From: Pleurodeles waltl
Taxonomy: Eukaryota; Chordata; Amphibia; Caudata; Salamandridae
NCBI RefSeq assembly: GCF_031143425.1
Contig: NC_090446.1
Span: 1,029,033,066 to 1,029,097,065, forward strand
Direction: 5' to 3'
Length of the DNA stretch: 64,000 nt
A program made the position numbers and the translations under genes. Of this stretch, positions 34,895 to 45,991 are shown piece after piece (positions within the stretch are counted from its first letter, which is position 1; the number at the start of each line of letters is the position of its first letter). The notes beneath the pieces were generated by a model that was not told where the DNA came from, did no database searches, and was given only the letters and a program-made list of their open reading frames with translations.

Positions 34895-35065
34895 AATTTT
34901 AGGGAATCACAATTTTTTGCGATTCCCTAAAATTGCGATTCTGACTAGGGAATCGCAATTTGCTATTCCTTAAATAGGAAATAGCAAATAGGGAATTCAG
35001 ATTTGCTATTTCCTATGCACATGTATCGAGCATTTCCTAAATGCGAACTGAGCATTTAGGAAATG
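34895..35065. repeat. Cluster of consecutive hairpins
   Basis: Four stems follow one another: aattttagggaatc / gattccctaaaatt (34895-34934); gctattcct / taggaaatagc (34962-34985); aaatagcaaat / atttgctattt (34979-35011); catttcctaaatg / catttaggaaatg (35031-35065). tagggaatcgcaatt recurs at 34946-34960. Non-coding repeat of unknown class. Confidence 0.8.
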
Positions 35066-35589
35066 AAATTATCACCAACTCCAAAAGAAGGAAAGAAGGA
35101 CACAACACACATGTATTGTGGTTATATCATGTTTTGTTGAAATGTGATGTTTTACAATGCCTTAATGCTTTATCCAAATACGTTGCTGACTGTTATTGAT
35201 TTTTCATGAGTGGCTGCAAAGCTTTATTATATTAATTATAATGATTGCGGATGGATTATCGTTAAGGACGTTAATGATAAAGTGATGCATTATCACATGT
35301 AATGCTTACCGTTAAGTGTGATAACATTGGTAAGGCCCAGAGGCCTACTTGGTTTAAAGTGACAACCTCCCTATAGGATGATGGGCTATATTGTATGGGA
35401 GGGGACTATTGTGATTTTTTAGGTGGTACTGTCATCAAAGATATTTCCACCAGCCTTATGTATATTCCTAATAACTGCATAGTATTAAATAGTGTGTGCA
35501 TAATCTGTGCACTTTTCCTTTTCTAAAGAAAAACAAAGATTGGTCAATCAGTAATTGAGTGTTATTATTGCATGCCAGAAAATACTGAA
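35066..35589. other. No gene seen
   Basis: AT-rich DNA with no coding or terminal-repeat signal. Confidence 0.3.
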
Positions 35590-36986
35590 TACTAGCCTAC
35601 ACCATCTCCCCTTAGTAGGCCATGGACTGCTCTGCTTCACTACCCTGAAAGACGAGTGCTACAATGGGGTGTTTGGTTCCAAGTGAGGGGGTATTTGTGG
35701 ATCTATTACATGTGCTAATTCTCCTGCAGAGATCAACAGATGGTAGGGCAATTGCTCAGGCCAGCAGCTCAAAGTGCCACACTCTCTGACACCAATTCCA
35801 GGGCTATCAGGATGATCTAAGACCAGTATATCCTGACCTTGTCCAGTACTCGGGGAAGAAGTGTAACAAGTGGTAATGCATAGCGGAGACCCAGGTCCTT
35901 TGGAAGTCAGAAAGCATCTCTGCGGGAGCCTTGAGGTAAAAACTGTAACGTGCAAAAGGCTTGATAGTAAGCGTTCTTAGTGATAGCAAAAAGATTTACC
36001 CAAGGCACACCTCATTAGGAAAAGATGCCATGAGCTACCTCTGGATTAAGACATCACTTGTCAGTAGGCTACATGCCATCTTTTGAACTTGTCCGCCCTG
36101 GCATTGAAGGATCCTAATAGATGGCTGACAGTCATCGAGATCCCCTGAAGATCCAACCAGCTCCACAGTTTCAGTGCCTCCTGCACAGCACCATTGACTC
36201 CATACCACCCTGCTTATTGAAGTGCCAGATGGCTATTGCATTGCCCATCAGAACTTGGAAGGACCTACTCTTTATGGAAGGCGGTAAACCTTAAGAGTCA
36301 GCAGGATGGCAACTCTACAATGTTGATATGTTGCCTCTACTCCTACAGAGACCAGATGCCTCTAATCTTCACCTCATCCAGGTGCCCTCAATAGCAACAG
36401 TTATAACCTCCACGTTTCAAAACTATTGCATCGATCACCACCTTGAGCTCTGGGTAGGATACAGAGAAGGCCTCACACACATCACATTAGCATCCTTCTT
36501 CTGCCATTGTAGGTCCTGGTGCTTTGCATGACACATGGATGCGGTCTGAGAAGCACTACCAGTATTGAGCTCTTTGAAGGTAGAGATTTTACTGAAAAGC
36601 TCACTTGCGCCAATGAGTATGAGGTGGCAGAAGGTTACAGGTTGCTAGAAAAACAAGAAGCCTCAGAAATACCCTGGCCGAATTTGGGCCTGAAACACCA
36701 GGATCATATTCTGAATGTCCTGCACTAGCTGTGAGGGGTGGGGAGCTGGAGGCTTTGAACACTACTGTACTCCAGAACTGCCTGTATAAAGGGAATTCCT
36801 TGCACTGGTCGGAGATGGGATTTAAACTGGAGACATTCAGGGAAGTAAATAGTGAGATTGTTGCCTGCAGGTGGTTTGTCACTGACTCTGACAGGCCTGT
36901 CTTCAACAGCCAGTCGTTGAGGTATGGAATGGCATGTAAAGGCAAAGGAGGCCGAACTCAGCTCAAACAGCAGATCAGAAAACTTA
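35590..36986 (-). mobile_element. DIRS-like retroelement relic D2, pol part (minus)
   Basis: Minus-strand relic, homologous to 54440-55500. The RT box reads PYLNDWLL (YLND at 36924-36913) in the frame 36945-36601. The downstream part (to 35590) should be RNase H or later domains but is too decayed to read. The other half continues beyond the Harbinger insertion at 36987-37822. DIRS elements use a tyrosine recombinase; none is readable here, so the class call rests on RT similarity and could be another LTR-type element. Confidence 0.6.
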
Positions 36987-37822
36987 GGGGCATATTTAAA
37001 ATCTGTTTGCGCCGAATGTGCGTCAAAAATTTTGAAGCACATTCGGCCAAAACTGTGCACTATATTTAAACTTTGACGCCCGAGCCCGCGGACGTCAAAA
37101 TTCCTCCGTGTGCGTCATTTTTTGGATGCAGGAAACTGCCTTGCGTTAATGACATGCAAGGTAGGCGTTCCCGCCCAAAAAATGACGTTAAGGCATGTGT
37201 GCCTTATTTATACTCCTGCGTCATTTTGACGCACAGGAGGGGGCAGCTGTTTTTTAACGCCTGGGTCAGGGCAGGCGTTAAGGGACCTGTGGGCTCACTT
37301 CCATGGTCTCTGACCATGGAAGGAGTCCAGAGGTGCCGTTCCCTGCCCCCAGGGACACCCCTTGCCACCCTCGCCCACCCCTGGAGGACACCCATGGATG
37401 GGGGGACCCATCCCAGATAAGTACAGGTAAGTTGAGGTAAGTATTTTTTTAATTTTTTTAAAGTGGCATGGGGGGCCTAATTTGTGCTCCCCTACATGCC
37501 ACTGTGCCCAATGGCCATGCCCAGGAGTCATTTCAATGGGGGTTGTGTGTCAAAAAATGGCGCAAGTCCAGTTTGAGGCATGATTTTTGCTTCAAACCTG
37601 ACTTGCACCATTTTTTGACGCACAACCCCCATTTTCCCCTACGCCGGCGCTGCCTGGTTTGAGTCATTTTTTTTTAACTCAGAGCAGTCCGCAGCGCCGG
37701 CTAATGACATTCCTTAAATAAGGTGCCCGCATGGCGCGTAGGAATGGCGTTAGCCGGCGGTAAAATGTTTGACACAAACCAGCACTGGCGCTGGTTTGCA
37801 TCAAAAAGTATAAATATGGGCC
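36987..37822. mobile_element. Harbinger-like MITE, family A copy 4 (inside D2)
   Basis: Starts GGGGCATATTTAAAATC and ends AAAAAGTATAAATATGGGCC. It has the family A block order ('actgccttgcgttaatgacatgcaaggtag', 'gcctgggtcagggcaggcgtta', 'gacctgtgggctc'), with some middle sequence shortened around 37510. Flanks are TTA and TAA. It interrupts D2. Confidence 0.8.
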
Positions 37823-39830
37823 TAAATGTCTTCCTTCCCCACAAGAAAAAAGAGAAAATGCTTGTGGGACTGCAGGACGGGTGCATGAAACTATACATCC
37901 TACAAGTCAAAATACACAAATCAATCCTTGGGGTTGACAGCACAGATAACCTGGCCCGAGATTAGCAATCCTGATTTTTTCCTACTGAAGGAAAGCCTTC
38001 AGCAACCAAAGATCCAAAATTGACCAAAGCCCACCATCCTTTTATGGCACCTTCTTGATTGCCCGTTTGGCAACAACGATTGAACCTCTCTATTGACTCA
38101 ATGACTGAGCCTTTCTGGCATGAATAGGGGCATTTCTGCAGATCTCTGGGTCAACCCAGAAGGAACTGGAGAGGAGGGCTGACAAAAAGGGGAGGGTGTA
38201 TTTTGTCAGACAACCAACTGGAAAGGTATAAATGTATTCTGCCCCTGGTGGTGGCAGGCGCAGGGGAAGAGGAAGATGAAGAACGGCCATGCTGCTGTTA
38301 GCCCCTTCTTCTGCTATCACAACACAACCTGGTACCCCAAAAGGGGATGGATGAGTTATTGTGAAGGCTGGGATGGCTGCCTAGGCCGATAAGCCAGAGC
38401 CCAGGAGAAACCCCGGAACGTCTGATTTTGCTAGTGCAGCCTACAAGATGTACTTTGCTGCATCCTGTCCATTGTTGACTGTTTGGGCAAAAGTATTTCA
38501 CAACTCCTCGGAAGTGGGGCAATTCTCTTGCTCACCATGCCTCAGAGAGTATGGTGTATCTGTCTAGCAGGCAGAATCCATTAAAAAAGCATGAAGCTAA
38601 CATGGCAGAGGAGAACACCCTCTTGCCAAGGACATCAATGTGTTTAGATTTCCATCAGGTGGAGAACCAACAAAGACATTCTGATTCACTTCCCTTCGTA
38701 CTACCAGAGCAAAAAAGGTACTTTGTTCAGTAAAAGGCCTGAATGAGAGTCCAGTTCTTCTTCTGGCAAGGTATGAAGACCACTTTCATTCTGGAAGACC
38801 ATGTAAAGTCATCATCAGAATATTGAAGGGAAAAATCATCAACCCCTTCATCACCATCCCCACAATGTCGAGTATTATGAATCTTCTGTACATCCAAGTC
38901 AGGGAGTTTTCCAAAGCCATTGGCTGTGTCTTAGTGATGAGACCATGGTCAGTCAGTGCCAAGAAGAGCACCACTGGAAGAAGTCTGACTGGGAGCTGCC
39001 GGTGGATCTGTGGTGCCAGAAGGCACTCAAATGGGGATCTCCAAATCTTCTGGAATAGCTACAACATTGCCTCATTGAAGGCAGAACTTCAGATGGCACA
39101 GGAAACTTTAAGTGCATCAACTCCAACTTCAGAATGGGATTGGAATCAGGCAACTCGCTCAGAGTGAGCGAGTTGCTAAACCTTGTGCTGCACTAAACAT
39201 TGCCCTCAGAATTCCTCTTAGACTTACCAAAGGTGGGGAACCTTGATCAGGAATGGCACTAGGAGCAGGAGTGAGCCCATGAACAGGTAAGCGACCAGTC
39301 CTGCTTCTTATGCTTGGCTACCTAAAACTTCACCTCCCAGTCCTTGATGGCTTTCAGATGCATCACGGAGACTTTGTTGCATGACTTTGAACGTGCTTAA
39401 ATGCAAGGCACCAAAGGCAGCCATGTGGGGCTGTGACTGACATCTGCTTCCTTCAGGTGTGGCATTGCTCCAACTCTAGTTTTTAGAGGAGACATCCCTA
39501 ACACACTGTAAGCAAAATCATTTTGGTGGACGATAAAACACCAACAAAGTTTAAGGACTGGAGCTCTGGATCTGTGTTGCGGGACATGGAAAAAAAGAAA
39601 ATGATGTGACACTTAATGTGGCTCTACTCAACAAATTCCTGAGGCAGGGTAAGATCGCATGATGGAGATACCTTTAGGCACACTTGAGCAATTGCTGAAA
39701 AGCTTCTGGATCCAGGGAGCTCCCTGGGGGGGAATTCAAAAGATGAGGAATCTGCGATTAGAAATATCCATCAGAATGTTAACATTTTTTTGCAAGGTTA
39801 CTTCTTAAGTGAAGATTAGTGATCTGCCTA
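37823..39830 (-). mobile_element. DIRS-like relic D2, upstream part and terminus (minus)
   Basis: Continues D2 away from pol. Fragmentary minus-strand frames (for example 38320-38090) show no firm domain. The segment 39390-39830 matches 57480-57810: 'tttagaggagacatccctaacacactg', 'gctctggatctg', 'aagcttctggatccag', 'gaattcaaaagatgaggaatctgcgattagaaat'. So the outer end of the element is shared by D1 and D2. Confidence 0.55.
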
Positions 39831-41285
39831 GGCCTCCTAATAACAAGAGAATCTAAAGTGCATGCCTTGGTAACTTGGAAAATAAGTTATTTTGTCCCAT
39901 GTTAGGAACCTACTTCTTTGGGAGAAGCTCTAAAGGTGTGTCAGAAAGGAAGGCGGTACAGACACACCAGGAAGGGTCTGTACAATTGACACAGGGATTA
40001 GCGATCAAGACAATGATTTTTAAAGACTGGGTTATGGTGACTCAACGGTGACATAAGTACAATAAAAGTGATCGTTTACCGAAAGTGGCTAAATTATGGT
40101 TGTTGATGATTCCCAGCAGCTGGAGTCTTAAAAATGGAAAACCTTGCTTGGGTTATTGTATGGGGTAAATGTGGCAGCCTACTGGTCACTCATACAGTGG
40201 GTGTAACTAACCCAACTCATTTTGGGTGTGGTATGGTGTGTTTTGTTGTAATTTAACTAATTCCCTATGTTTGCCTTTATGAGATGTTATTTAATTATAA
40301 TACATTAAAAAAAAATCAGCAGGTATGCATTTGTGATATAGGGCAAGATGGTATTCATAGATTGCATTCCCTCTCTCGTAGGATTTTTTGTGATAGCTTT
40401 GTTTCAAAAGCACGGGTTTCAGCCTTGGGCTTTGGTGACCAAAGACTTTTTTTGTTCACTGAATATGAGGGGCGCAGGAAAACAGCAGGCGTGGGAGTTA
40501 GTTACTGGAAAGCTTATTCCATGGACGTAGATTTTGGGTTAGTTTAAGTTTACACCGGTGCACGAACTTTTGGTTTAATATTTACAAACCGCCTAAGGTC
40601 ATATCAGCCTACTGCAAAGCACTGATGTCAAACGATGTCGTCGATTCATCCGTGGAATAGTGGTTCAGTGACCTTTACATTCCACTTTGACTTTTATTTA
40701 TCAATGACGTTCCCGGAATCTCTCACCATAACATCAGAATGGATCTATTTTGTCTAAAACCAGCATACTTTTATCTGAAGTAGAGTTTATCTACCTTTTA
40801 CTCGGGGGATGATTACATGTTACCTTCCTCTATGTATTGGTTACAATTTAAATGAGTGGCTAAATTAGAAGTTCTGTAATTAGAAACACATATAACTCAG
40901 TAAGTGGGACCTGTAGATATGCATTTGAGACTCAAACCTGAGGGGAGAAAAATGTGAAAACTGAAGTTTCAAAATACTATGGGGAGGTGCATGAGGTGAA
41001 CAACCAGGTTTTATTTATTTTCAGGTTAACTGGGATGGACAGAATTAAATGTTGTTGGACGTGAGTCCAAATTCAGATAACCTCGGCGATGAACCCTAAA
41101 ACGGGAAAAAGACCTAGGATGACTGTCTAAGAAGCAAACAATAGTTCTGTGGGGCCATTTTCAATGATTTCCAGGAATCCTAAAGAACACGAAGGCTTTA
41201 GCCAAAGCCTAAACAGTAATAACAAGTGTTGAAATGGGGTTTATCTCAACCAATTATGAGGAACCTTGAGTTTCATTTGCATTCT
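39831..41285. other. No gene seen
   Basis: About 1.45 kb of mixed DNA. The open frame 40284-40547 has no recognised domain, and its stop-free length is unremarkable. Confidence 0.3.
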
Positions 41286-42740
41286 AGGGTCTATTTTGCA
41301 ATTGTAACTGTAATTGTAATTGTATTTATATAGAGCTTATTACCCCTGAGGAGGTCTCAAATTGCTTTTCGGCGAGTAGCACTCTACTCTGGAGCCCAGA
41401 ACTGGTGGATTAGTAGAGGGAAATATGAGTTAATTTGAGCGGTGGACATGTGAGTCTGTTAGTTGGATTGAATAAAAAAATAGAAAAATAAAGGGATAGA
41501 AGATGGAAGAACCTAAAAGGTGTTAACTGGGAGAACATAGTAGTAAGATGAGGTTTGGGATGAGTAAAAGGAGAGACAGAGGAGGGAAGAGTCTGAAAGA
41601 TGAGGTTAGTTAGAGCATAGTAGTAAAATGAGTTGTGGAATGAGTCAATAAATAATATATATTTTCCTCAACATTTCAATAGTTAAGTGCTTGCAGATAA
41701 ACATTTAGGATACTAGTTACCTATTGTGATAAAGCAGAGACCCGTAAACATTGAATCAAACAACTTATATAAAAACTCTAAACATGTCAAGCATAGAATA
41801 AAATAAAAAAAATATATATATATATATGTTCAACTGTAAATAATATATACCTTTGTTAAACAGACATAAAGAGTACCTATATATTTTAGTTATTATACAT
41901 ATATCTACAAAGAAATATGCATATCTAGATATATACATAATCAAATTGTAAACATATAAATGTATAAATACATACACAGGGATATGCCGTACACTAGTGT
42001 TTGAGTATTGTGGTTATGTAGGAAAGAGCCAACTCTTGAGTAGTCTTGTGAAGATAGGATAGTTATCCGTGGATCATATATTTGGGAGTAATGACTTCCA
42101 TAGTTTGGCTGCTTGAACAGAGAAAGATGTACTACCTACTGTCTTTTTCTTGTATGGTGGGGTGTTGAGATTGGGTGCCAATCTTGAGCAGAGGTTCCTT
42201 CGGTGAATGTATTTTGTGATTTTATTCCGGATGAAAAGCAATACTGTTCCATGTAATGTTTTGTGGGTGATACAAAGCAGCTTGAAGGTGGATCTTTTGG
42301 CAACCAGTAACCAATGTATGGCCCTCAACGCAGGGAATATGTGGGTTTGGGGCATGTAGCACTAGTATGTCAATAGAGTTCTGAATTCAATGTAGTCCTT
42401 TCATTGTTGATAGAGATAATCCGTATTAAAGGACATTAGCCTAATTCAGCTTGGACAGTACAAGAGAGATAGTAGCCTGGACCTTGTGTAAAAATTCCAG
42501 GAGGGGGAAGATGCGTCACAGAGTTTTCATGCCGATGAAGCTTTATCTTGCTAATTTGTCCACTTGGGCATTCATTGTTAACTTGGAGCAGTGGTCCCAG
42601 ATTGTCAGAACAGGTGCAGAGTGGGTCATATTTTTTCCAATTGCCACATGTGAGTATTTCAATTTTTTTGCCTTACTTACCCCGCTGCTGAAACTGCAAT
42701 ACGCTATTGTTTTAAAGTCCCCAACGCTTGAAGCCATAGA
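41286..42740 (-). mobile_element. L2/CR1-like LINE fragment with 3' end (minus)
   Basis: Minus strand. The RT end reads ..KLTMNAQVDKLAR (42600-42545), like the 'LDSxLSMxxQVNKL' region of L2 elements. The C-terminal tail at 42355-42074 reads PALRAIHWLLVAKRSTFKLL, CITHKTLHG, SFSVQAAKLWKSLL, the typical L2/CR1/Rex C-terminus. The 3' end near 41290-41345 gives 'ctatataaatacaattacaattac' type text, a short-unit tail seen in L2-like LINEs. The middle (41450-42060) is AT-rich 3' UTR with an internal near-repeat at 41534 and 41614. Inactive. Confidence 0.72.
41808..41828. repeat. (TA)n microsatellite
   Basis: Run of alternating ta inside the L2-like 3' region. Confidence 0.8.
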
Positions 42741-43027
42741 GCTGTAATAAGCAGAATGGGGGCAAGGAGGCCTCGTAGTAGCACATCTGTAGATTCAGAT
42801 TAGGAGTTTTGATGCAGTATTTTACTTCTACCATTGGAGAAATACATGAGTCACTGTTCAGAAAAGGCCAATGGCCAGTCCAAAGTACAAAAGGCCCACA
42901 TGGCCACAGTCCTAGGCTCAACTTGTCCCCTGACGTAATCCGCACTACACTGTGCAGGGGCATCATGTTGGGAATGGTCAGGCACCTCACGGGGATGAGG
43001 GGGTAGGTGCACCTCAGCCGAAGTGCG

Positions 43028-43222
43028 GAACTTGCCCACTGGTTCTGGAGGGGGCTCCATGCCCATTTCTCTTTGCTGGGGAGTGCAAGATCACAGTCTC
43101 TGAGGAGGGGAACTTGCCCACTGGTTCTGGAGGGGGTTCCATGCCCATTTGTCTTTGCTGGGGAGTGCAAGGTCACAGTCTCTGAGGTGGGGAACTTGCC
43201 CACTGGTTCTGGAGGGGGCTCC
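43028..43222. repeat. 82-bp tandem repeat, about 2.4 copies
   Basis: gaacttgcccactgg recurs at 43028, 43110 and 43192, exactly 82 bp apart, with few differences. 82 is not a multiple of 3, so any reading frame shifts at each unit. Confidence 0.88.
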
Positions 43223-43261
43223 TTGTAGAACAGACCCCAGAGGGTGGCCTACATGCCCTCT

Positions 43262-43338
43262 GCTGGAGGTGAGGGCTGCTGTGTCCCAGCTGGAGGTGAG
43301 GGCTGGTGAGTCCCAGCTGGAGGTGAGGGCTGCTTGTC
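43262..43338. repeat. 30-bp tandem repeat, about 2.6 copies
   Basis: Unit ctggaggtgagggctgntg(t/a)gtcccag at 43265, 43295 and onward. Confidence 0.8.
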
Positions 43339-43397
43339 CACTGCTGTTGGAGGGGGCCTCTTGCCTCTCAAAGTTGGTGGAGTGCGAACCTTCAATT

Positions 43398-43553
43398 TCT
43401 TGGGTGGTGGAGTGGGATCCTTCCCTTTCTTGGGTGGTGGAGTGGGATCCTTTCCTTTCTTGGGCGGTGGAGTGGGATCCTTCCCTTTCTTGGTTGGTGG
43501 AGTGGGATCCTTCCCTTTCTTGGGTGGTGGAGTGGGATCCTTCCCTTTCTTGC
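43398..43553 (-). repeat. 30-bp minisatellite coding for KKGKDPTPPP repeats
   Basis: Five copies of a 30-bp unit (ttcttgggtggtggagtggg plus atccttccct). On the minus strand it stays in frame and encodes ten residues, KKGKDPTPPP, per unit. The basic, proline-rich repeat lies in the distal part of the Myb-like gene 1 region. Confidence 0.88.
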
Positions 43554-43579
43554 CTCCACAACTAGGAGGTTCCTCCATT

Positions 43580-45702
43580 GACCCCGTGGACTGCTTGGCT
43601 GAGGTGCTGGGCTGGGTCCTTGTGACCCCGCTCTTACGGGCAGGACAGCCGGAGAAGGGGGCGGGAAGAGGTCAAGTTGGGCAAGGAAAAGCTTCTTAGT
43701 GACGGTGGGGCGGGATGAGGGATGGGAGTGGTTGTTGGAGGTGTATGTCTGCTGAACTTGGGTGCAGGTACATGTGCAGTGTGCTGATGTGAGGTGGATG
43801 GCTGTTGGGTGTCTGAGTTAGTGCGTTTGTGTCTCTTAAGGGGGGCAGACAGCGTGGGAGGGGACACAGGAGATGAATGGATGGATGTTGTGGACGTGTG
43901 CTGCTTGGTGTGATGGTGGTGGTGGCTGCTGATGCAGTGCACGCAGGTGTGAGTGAAGATGTGACAGTGAGGGAGGAGGTGGCGAGACAGTGGAGGCAGC
44001 GGATGTTATTGTGTGTGCAACTGTCTGTTGTTTGTGTGAGTGCTTGTGACCTGAAGTGTGCTGGCTGTGTTTGTCTGTGCCACTCTTGTGTGATGTTTTG
44101 TGTGCATGCTTGTCTGTATGAGTGCATGGGATGGGTTGGGGTTGAGGAGATTGGGACTGGGAAGTGAGAGTTGGAGGGGGGACAGTAGGAACAGGGACAC
44201 TGGCTGCCATCAGAGAGGAGGCCAGAGCCTGGAACGATCTCTGTTGGGCCGCCAATACACTGTGAATGCCCTCCAGGAATGCATTGCATTGGTGCATCTG
44301 GGATACCAGCCCCTGGATGGCATTCACAATGGTTGACTGCCCTAAAGAGATGGATCTCAGGAGGCCAATAGCATCCTCAATGAGGGCATCAGGGCTCACT
44401 GGGGCAGGGCCTGAGGGGCCTGGGGTGAAGGAAATGCCCACCCTCCTCGGTGAGCAGGCACTGGCAACTCTGTGAGGGGCTACTGGGAGGGCGGTGCTGG
44501 TACAGGGGTGGCGTCTGCACCTATAGCTGGGGTAGTCCCAGAGGTGTCTGCCACCAAGAAGGAGCTTCCATCTGAGGTGGAATCTGAGTCAGTGTTGTCA
44601 CCTCCTGTCTCCGCTGCAGTGCTCCCCTCGCCTCCTGGGTCCTGTGGGATGCAGCTCCCTCTGTCACCAGTGCCCCTGCTCCTCCACCAGATGATGCTAA
44701 TGCACACATGGACAGGATGACAGAAGAAAAAAGGGGGAGAGAGAAAGGGAGCACTGGATCAATTGCAGCACCAACACCACATATGGCATACACATTACCA
44801 TCATATACAGGGATCAGGATTGAGCACAATGCATCACAGTGGCATTCCATTGGCTAGGTACCACAGCAATATGTGAGCCAACCCTTGCTAACTGCACCCC
44901 TCCTGGGAGTCACTAAGCCCTGTCTGACATGGAATGCAACCTAGCTAGGTTACCAGATTTAGCAATACAACCATTACCCTTGAGTTGGATCACGCTGCAA
45001 TCTCTGACCTGGCATTCAGGGGCACCCACTAACTGACACCCACCACCAGGATCCCATGCTACCTATCTATTATAGTTGTAACGCCCACTATACTCACCCC
45101 CTTGTGGCTGCTGTGATGCCCTCAAGCGCCCATCCAGCTCTGGGTAGGCCACCGCCAGTATGCGGGCCATGGGTAGGGGGTCAGGTTCCGACAGGCACTC
45201 CTCCCTCATTGGGAGGCCATTCTCAGCTGAGCCTCTGCGGTCTTCCAGGCCCAGCGTCTCATGTCCTCCCACCTTTTCTTGCAGTGGATAATCTGCCTGC
45301 TGTAGACCCCCAGGGTCCACATGTCCTTGGCGATAGCATGCCACAATCCCTTCTTCTGATGCGCGCTGACCTGCAGAGGAAACACAGACAGGATGACATC
45401 ATTACACATACAATTCAGCCTGTCACACATATGGCCCACAAATCCCTTTCCATCTCCATTAGCACACACATCACCCAGCGCCCAACATGTACACTACCAC
45501 CAGACATGCCACACACCCAAATGACAGGATGCTTGCACATACATCTCCATGCAACCTTGTACATGCATCGTGCCCAAGGTGTACTCACCTGTTGGACTGG
45601 TGGCCCATCCAGCGGCTCATACTGGGGTAGGACCCCATCCACCAAATGCTCCAACTCCTCCGAAGTGAAGGCAGGGGCCCTTTCCCCGGTCACACTGGCC
45701 AT
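43580..45702 (-). pseudogene. Myb/SANT-like gene 1 of the Harbinger element, broken
   Basis: DNA-binding partner of the transposase. Exon 1 is 45702-45589: ATG, MASVTGERAPAFTSEELEHL.. (38 codons), ended by the donor gtgagtac. Exon 2 starts after ctgcag at 45370: VSAHQKKGLWHAIAKDMW, IIHCKKRWEDMRR, together a trihelix/NAIF1-type Myb domain. A frameshift and stop (45206) follow, then ILAVAYPELDGRLR in the next frame and a donor gtgagta at 45097. Exon 3 from 44696 is Ser/Asp-rich (GGDNTDSDSTSDGSS, again frame-shifted). It is followed by a hydrophobic-heptad region (SISLGQSTIVNAIQGLVSQM.., about 44360-44200) and a long Pro/His/Thr-rich tail. The far end may include the minisatellite at 43398. Several frameshifts, so a pseudogene. 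Transcribed away from the transposase. Confidence 0.72.
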
Positions 45703-45991
45703 GGCAGGATCCAGACACAGGTCACAGCAGCACACGCAGCGTAGGTGTTGTCCTGTGGAAAGTCAGGAATCAAGTGAGGTTATACACAGAAAATGGTGGT
45801 CACGTCCGTGCCAGTATACACTGTCACCGCCGCAGGTGTTCCCCATTGGCCACTGTACTCCATAGAGTCCCATGTTATCCAATGAGGAATAGCACCACGG
45901 TGCAAGACCGCCTTCCACCATGATGTGCAATGCCGGCGGAGTTACCTCACTTCCACCTGTCCCTACATAAAGGACAGGCGGTTGCCATTTT
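45703..45991. promoter_or_regulatory. Short divergent intergenic region between Myb-1 and transposase
   Basis: About 290 bp separate the Myb-1 ATG (minus) from the transposase frame (plus). A tacataaagg word at 45964-45973 on the plus strand is TATA-like. A possible splice acceptor (..gtgccccttag, ending 46083) would place a 5' non-coding exon here. A shared bidirectional promoter is an inference. Confidence 0.4.

Noticed and set aside
40284..40547. 87-residue plus-strand frame as a small gene
   Set aside because: No recognisable domain, no repeat partner and ordinary length by chance in 1.4 kb of featureless DNA.
45056..45865. 269-residue plus-strand frame
   Set aside because: Lies opposite Myb-1 exons 1-2 with splice signals on the minus strand; no domain on plus.
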